Shown piece by piece: positions 61,626-64,000 of a stretch of 64,000 nt of DNA (position 1 is the stretch's first letter; every line of letters begins with the position of its first letter). Location of the stretch: NCBI RefSeq assembly GCF_016909185.1, contig NZ_JAFBFH010000001.1, positions 62,001 through 126,000 on the forward strand. The letters run 5' to 3'. Both the position numbers and the translations under genes were made by a program. Under the pieces are notes generated by a model. The model had not been told where the DNA came from and ran no database searches. It saw only the letters and a program-made list of their open reading frames with translations. The stretch is from Siminovitchia thermophila (GTDB lineage: Bacteria; Bacillota; Bacilli; Bacillales; Bacillaceae_C).

Positions 61626-63206
61626 TCACTTATGCCTATCCGCCAGTTGTTTCATATAAACCGTTACCGCTTGTTCCCACTTCTTCTTCCAGTCCACGTT
61701 AAAAAGACTCGCCCCAGTTCTGCGTGTGAAAAAATCTTCCGGCGTTATGGCCATTTCATACATCATGGCGTAGTAAACAAGCAATTTAATGGCCAATGGC
61801 AGATCGCCATCCGGTAACACATCTTCTTTGAGCGAAGCGAGAATATCTGCGTTTGTTCCATAAGTTGCGGCCATTTTCCTCGCTTCTTGTTCATCTAAAC
61901 CCAACGCTTGCAATTCTCGGCTTTTCTGGTCAACAAACAGATCATAATCCCTCGGACTCGTAAAGTCTCCTCCGGAAAGCCGCAGGTTTTTCGTTACGCA
62001 TTGTCCGCTTTGAACCCCTTCTTCTTCAAGCTTTTGCGCCAGCATATCCGTAACGGTTTCAGCCATTTTTCGATAACCTGTTAATTTCCCGCCAGCAATA
62101 GTTATTAATCCGGTATCAGATATCCAAATTTCATCTTTACGAGATATCTCGGAAGGGCCTTTGCCTTTTTCCTGAATTAATGGACGAACTCCAGACCATC
62201 CCGATTCAATGTCATCTATAGTAAGATCAAGTTCAGGAAACATAAACTCAATGCATGACAACAAATATTCTTTATCCTCCTCCGTAATGGGCGGATTTTT
62301 CAAATCACCGTCGAAAAAGGTGTCTGTTGTCCCAACATAAGTTTTTCCGTCTCTCGGAATGGCAAAAACCATCCGGCCATCAAGCGTATCAAAATAAATA
62401 GCCTGTCTAAGTGGAAATACCCCTTGATCAATTACAATATGGACACCTTTCGTATGTGTCAGACCTTTTCCTTTTACCTCTATATCTTTTTCAATAAGAC
62501 TCTCCACCCACGGACCTGTTGCATTGACAACCTTACGGCCCACTGCTTCATATCGTTGATCCGTCAAGACGTCCCGAACCTTAACCCCCGAAATGTTTCC
62601 ATCTTCATATAAGAAGCCTTCCACCTTTGTATAATTGAGCAGGTCGGCTCCCTTTTCAAAGGCTTTCTTGGCCACTTCTATTGTCAGGCGGGCATCATCC
62701 GTCCGATATTCAACATAATAACCGCTTCCCAGGAGACCATCTTTTTTTAAAAGCGGTTCCTTTGCCAATGTTTCTTCCCTCGTCAACATTCGACGCCGTT
62801 CATCCCTTTTGACTCCGGCTAAAAAATCATATACCCGCAAGCCAGCAGAAGTCGAAAACTTGCCAAATGTTCCTTTCTTATAGATCGGCAGCAACATCCA
62901 TTCCGGATGTGTCACGTGGGGCGCATTCTCGTAAACAATCGCCCGCTCCTTTCCAACCTCTGAAACCATACCGACTTCAAACTGCTTTAAGTATCGCAGC
63001 CCTCCGTGGACTAGCTTTGTCGACCTGCTGGAAGTTCCCGCGGCAAAATCCTGCATCTCGACGAGAAGTGTCTTCAATCCTCTTGTTACACAGTCAAGAG
63101 CGATCCCGGTTCCTGTAATTCCCCCTCCCACAATGATGACATCGTAGTTTGTATCACCTAAATGCTCCAATAATTGGTTTCGTTCCTTAAATGAAAATGT
63201 TCTCAC
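61626..63206 (-). CDS. glpD: Glycerol-3-phosphate dehydrogenase, aerobic
   Basis: FAD-linked membrane-associated dehydrogenase of 526 aa that oxidises glycerol 3-phosphate to dihydroxyacetone phosphate and passes electrons to menaquinone. The FAD-binding start is DVIIVGGGITGTGIALDCVT; EMQDFAAGTSSRSTKLVHGG, GGLRYLKQFEVGMV, YYVEYRTDDARLTIEV and AGGKLTGYRKMAE are the family signatures. I take the GTG at 63206 because GGAGG lies eight bases before it; the 21 residues upstream in frame belong to the leader. The leader holds a terminator-like hairpin, and the antiterminator gene glpP is divergent. Confidence 0.96.
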   Translation of the reverse strand: MRTFSFKERNQLLEHLGDTNYDVIIVGGGITGTGIALDCVTRGLKTLLVEMQDFAAGTSSRSTKLVHGGLRYLKQFEVGMVSEVGKERAIVYENAPHVTHPEWMLLPIYKKGTFGKFSTSAGLRVYDFLAGVKRDERRRMLTREETLAKEPLLKKDGLLGSGYYVEYRTDDARLTIEVAKKAFEKGADLLNYTKVEGFLYEDGNISGVKVRDVLTDQRYEAVGRKVVNATGPWVESLIEKDIEVKGKGLTHTKGVHIVIDQGVFPLRQAIYFDTLDGRMVFAIPRDGKTYVGTTDTFFDGDLKNPPITEEDKEYLLSCIEFMFPELDLTIDDIESGWSGVRPLIQEKGKGPSEISRKDEIWISDTGLITIAGGKLTGYRKMAETVTDMLAQKLEEEGVQSGQCVTKNLRLSGGDFTSPRDYDLFVDQKSRELQALGLDEQEARKMAATYGTNADILASLKEDVLPDGDLPLAIKLLVYYAMMYEMAITPEDFFTRRTGASLFNVDWKKKWEQAVTVYMKQLADRHK

Positions 63207-63224
63207 TTTAAAATCCTCCGTATA

Positions 63225-63277
63225 ATAAAAGCCACTCCAACCGCCCCGTTTAAAAACGGGGGATTGCAATGGCCTTT
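63225..63277 (-). promoter_or_regulatory. glpD leader attenuator hairpin (GlpP target)
   Basis: On the minus strand AAAGGCCA ... TGGCTTTT enclose CCCCGTTTTTAAACGGGG, followed by ATTATA. In B. subtilis glpD has such a terminator in its leader, which GlpP with glycerol 3-phosphate overrides. The hairpin ends just before the glpD ribosome site. Confidence 0.75.
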
Positions 63278-63362
63278 TCTCAGAATCTCTGACCCTATAT
63301 CATATTTTTAACAAATCACTTATGTGATAAACTAAAACTATTAACAATAAAAAGGGTGTGAT

Positions 63363-63935
63363 TTGTACTACATGAGAATTGAAGACATGGTTGAATCACA
63401 AATTATCGCTTCCGTTAAAAGTGAAGCCGATCTGGAAATGGCATTAAAGAGCAACGTCAATATCGTCTTCTTGCTTACTGGGAACCTGTTATCCGCTGAG
63501 CGCTACATTTTGCAGCTAAAAGAAGCCGGAAAACACGTCTTTCTCCACCTTGACTTTATTGAAGGTCTTTCCAATTCCCGCAGTGCCGTCAACTTCATTG
63601 CTGAGGCATGGAAGCCGACAGGAATCATTACGACGAAAGCAAACATGGTCAAATTCGCCAAAGAAATGAATCTCATGACCATTCAACGGATCTTCCTTTT
63701 AGATCGCAGCGCCTTGTACAAAGGAATTGAAATGGTAAAATCATGCAGTCCCGATGCTGTTGAAATCATGCCGGGTATCATGCCGAAAATAGTTGATCAG
63801 CTTACATCAGAGCTTCCTTATCCCATTATCGTTGGTGGACTAATTTCGGAACTTCAAGAAGTTCATGACGCATTGAGAGCCGGGGCACTCGCGGTTTCTT
63901 CCGGCAATCCGAATATGTGGCATTTCGACCTGTAA
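63363..63935 (+). CDS. glpP: Glycerol-3-phosphate-responsive antiterminator
   Basis: RNA-binding TIM-barrel protein of 190 aa that, with glycerol 3-phosphate bound, allows transcription through the glpD leader terminator. Conserved blocks: SNVNIVFLLTGNLLSAERYI, HVFLHLDFIEGLSNSR, WKPTGIITTKANMVKFAKEM, DAVEIMPGIMPKIV and YPIIVGGLIS. The TTG at 63363 is six bases behind AAAGGG and I prefer it; an ATG three codons later is also possible. It is divergent from glpD with 156 bases between the start codons, unlike B. subtilis where it heads the glp genes in the same direction. glpF and glpK are not in the window; 63936-64000 shows nothing. Confidence 0.94.
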   Translation: MYYMRIEDMVESQIIASVKSEADLEMALKSNVNIVFLLTGNLLSAERYILQLKEAGKHVFLHLDFIEGLSNSRSAVNFIAEAWKPTGIITTKANMVKFAKEMNLMTIQRIFLLDRSALYKGIEMVKSCSPDAVEIMPGIMPKIVDQLTSELPYPIIVGGLISELQEVHDALRAGALAVSSGNPNMWHFDL

Positions 63936-64000
63936 TCTTTCCTCATCCATATGAATTGATTTTTACACAATCTGATCAATGTCCTTCACGCTGGAGAGTG

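Overview
The window looks like a chromosomal segment of a spore-forming, low-to-moderate-GC member of the Bacillaceae. Evidence: Shine-Dalgarno sequences near AGGAGG before almost every gene, frequent TTG/GTG starts, cre-type operators, a serine T-box, SAM-I and preQ1-I riboswitches, a PucR-controlled allantoin cluster, the kipI/kipA/ycsFGI group, GlpP/GlpD, an RsbR-type STAS protein and a forespore-type (sigma-G) promoter. I do not name a species; the gene set fits thermotolerant Bacillus relatives.

Layout. 0-3.2 kb: a minus-strand operon of a propeller lipoprotein, response regulator, sensor kinase and a second lipoprotein cut by the window edge. 3.4-8.7 kb: an AgcS amino-acid symporter with a perfect cre, then an aminotransferase and malate synthase G. 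9.2-19.5 kb: allantoin utilisation. NCS1 and NCS2 permeases, a small cupin, AllE, AllC, AllB and a frameshifted PucG lie on the minus strand, with the regulator PucR divergent. The route is allantoin to allantoate to ureidoglycine, then by AllE or PucG onward to glyoxylate, which malate synthase and the extra aminotransferase can consume. 19.6-25.7 kb: mobile-element debris, a second FtsH-like protease, methylglyoxal synthase and a TPR protein with a degenerate P-loop GTPase domain. 25.8-28.9 kb: a serine T-box leader controlling a class V aminotransferase and SerA. 29-34.5 kb: an IS110 fossil, a HAD hydrolase, a small spore-type gene, preQ1 riboswitch plus queT, an MHS-family transporter and an RsbR-like protein. 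34.7-40.7 kb: diaminopropionate ammonia-lyase and the 5-oxoprolinase operon pxpB-pxpC-pxpA-ycsG-ycsI. 41-45.6 kb: a hydroxyacid dehydrogenase, a DMT permease, small DUF2935 and DsrE proteins and a frameshifted OsmC.

45.7-52.1 kb holds the most unusual arrangement: a SAM-I riboswitch heads metQ-metN-metI, which runs without a visible terminator into two tandem pairs of class I CoA-transferase-like subunits. This suggests methionine- or SAM-responsive handling of an acyl-CoA, possibly linked to what the transporter imports. The second beta-like subunit lacks the expected catalytic glutamate.

53.2-57.8 kb is a scrap-yard: a truncated glutamate symporter fused to an IS3 remnant, an IS1380-like fragment, an unrecognised 443-aa protein with a 32-aa SHOCT mini-protein, and a decayed XRE / coiled-coil / ImmA module typical of integrative elements. 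57.9-61.6 kb: a YoaE-type molybdopterin oxidoreductase, then an orphan polymorphic-toxin C-terminus with a probable immunity gene, boxed between two copies of the same IS1182-type 3' end. 61.6-64 kb: glpD with an attenuator-like leader and, divergently, its antiterminator gene glpP.

Two genes (pucG, osmC) are broken by single extra bases in G runs, so sequencing error must be excluded before calling them inactive. A pair of 128-bp terminator-bearing MITE-like elements sits directly downstream of allB and of the hydroxyacid dehydrogenase gene.
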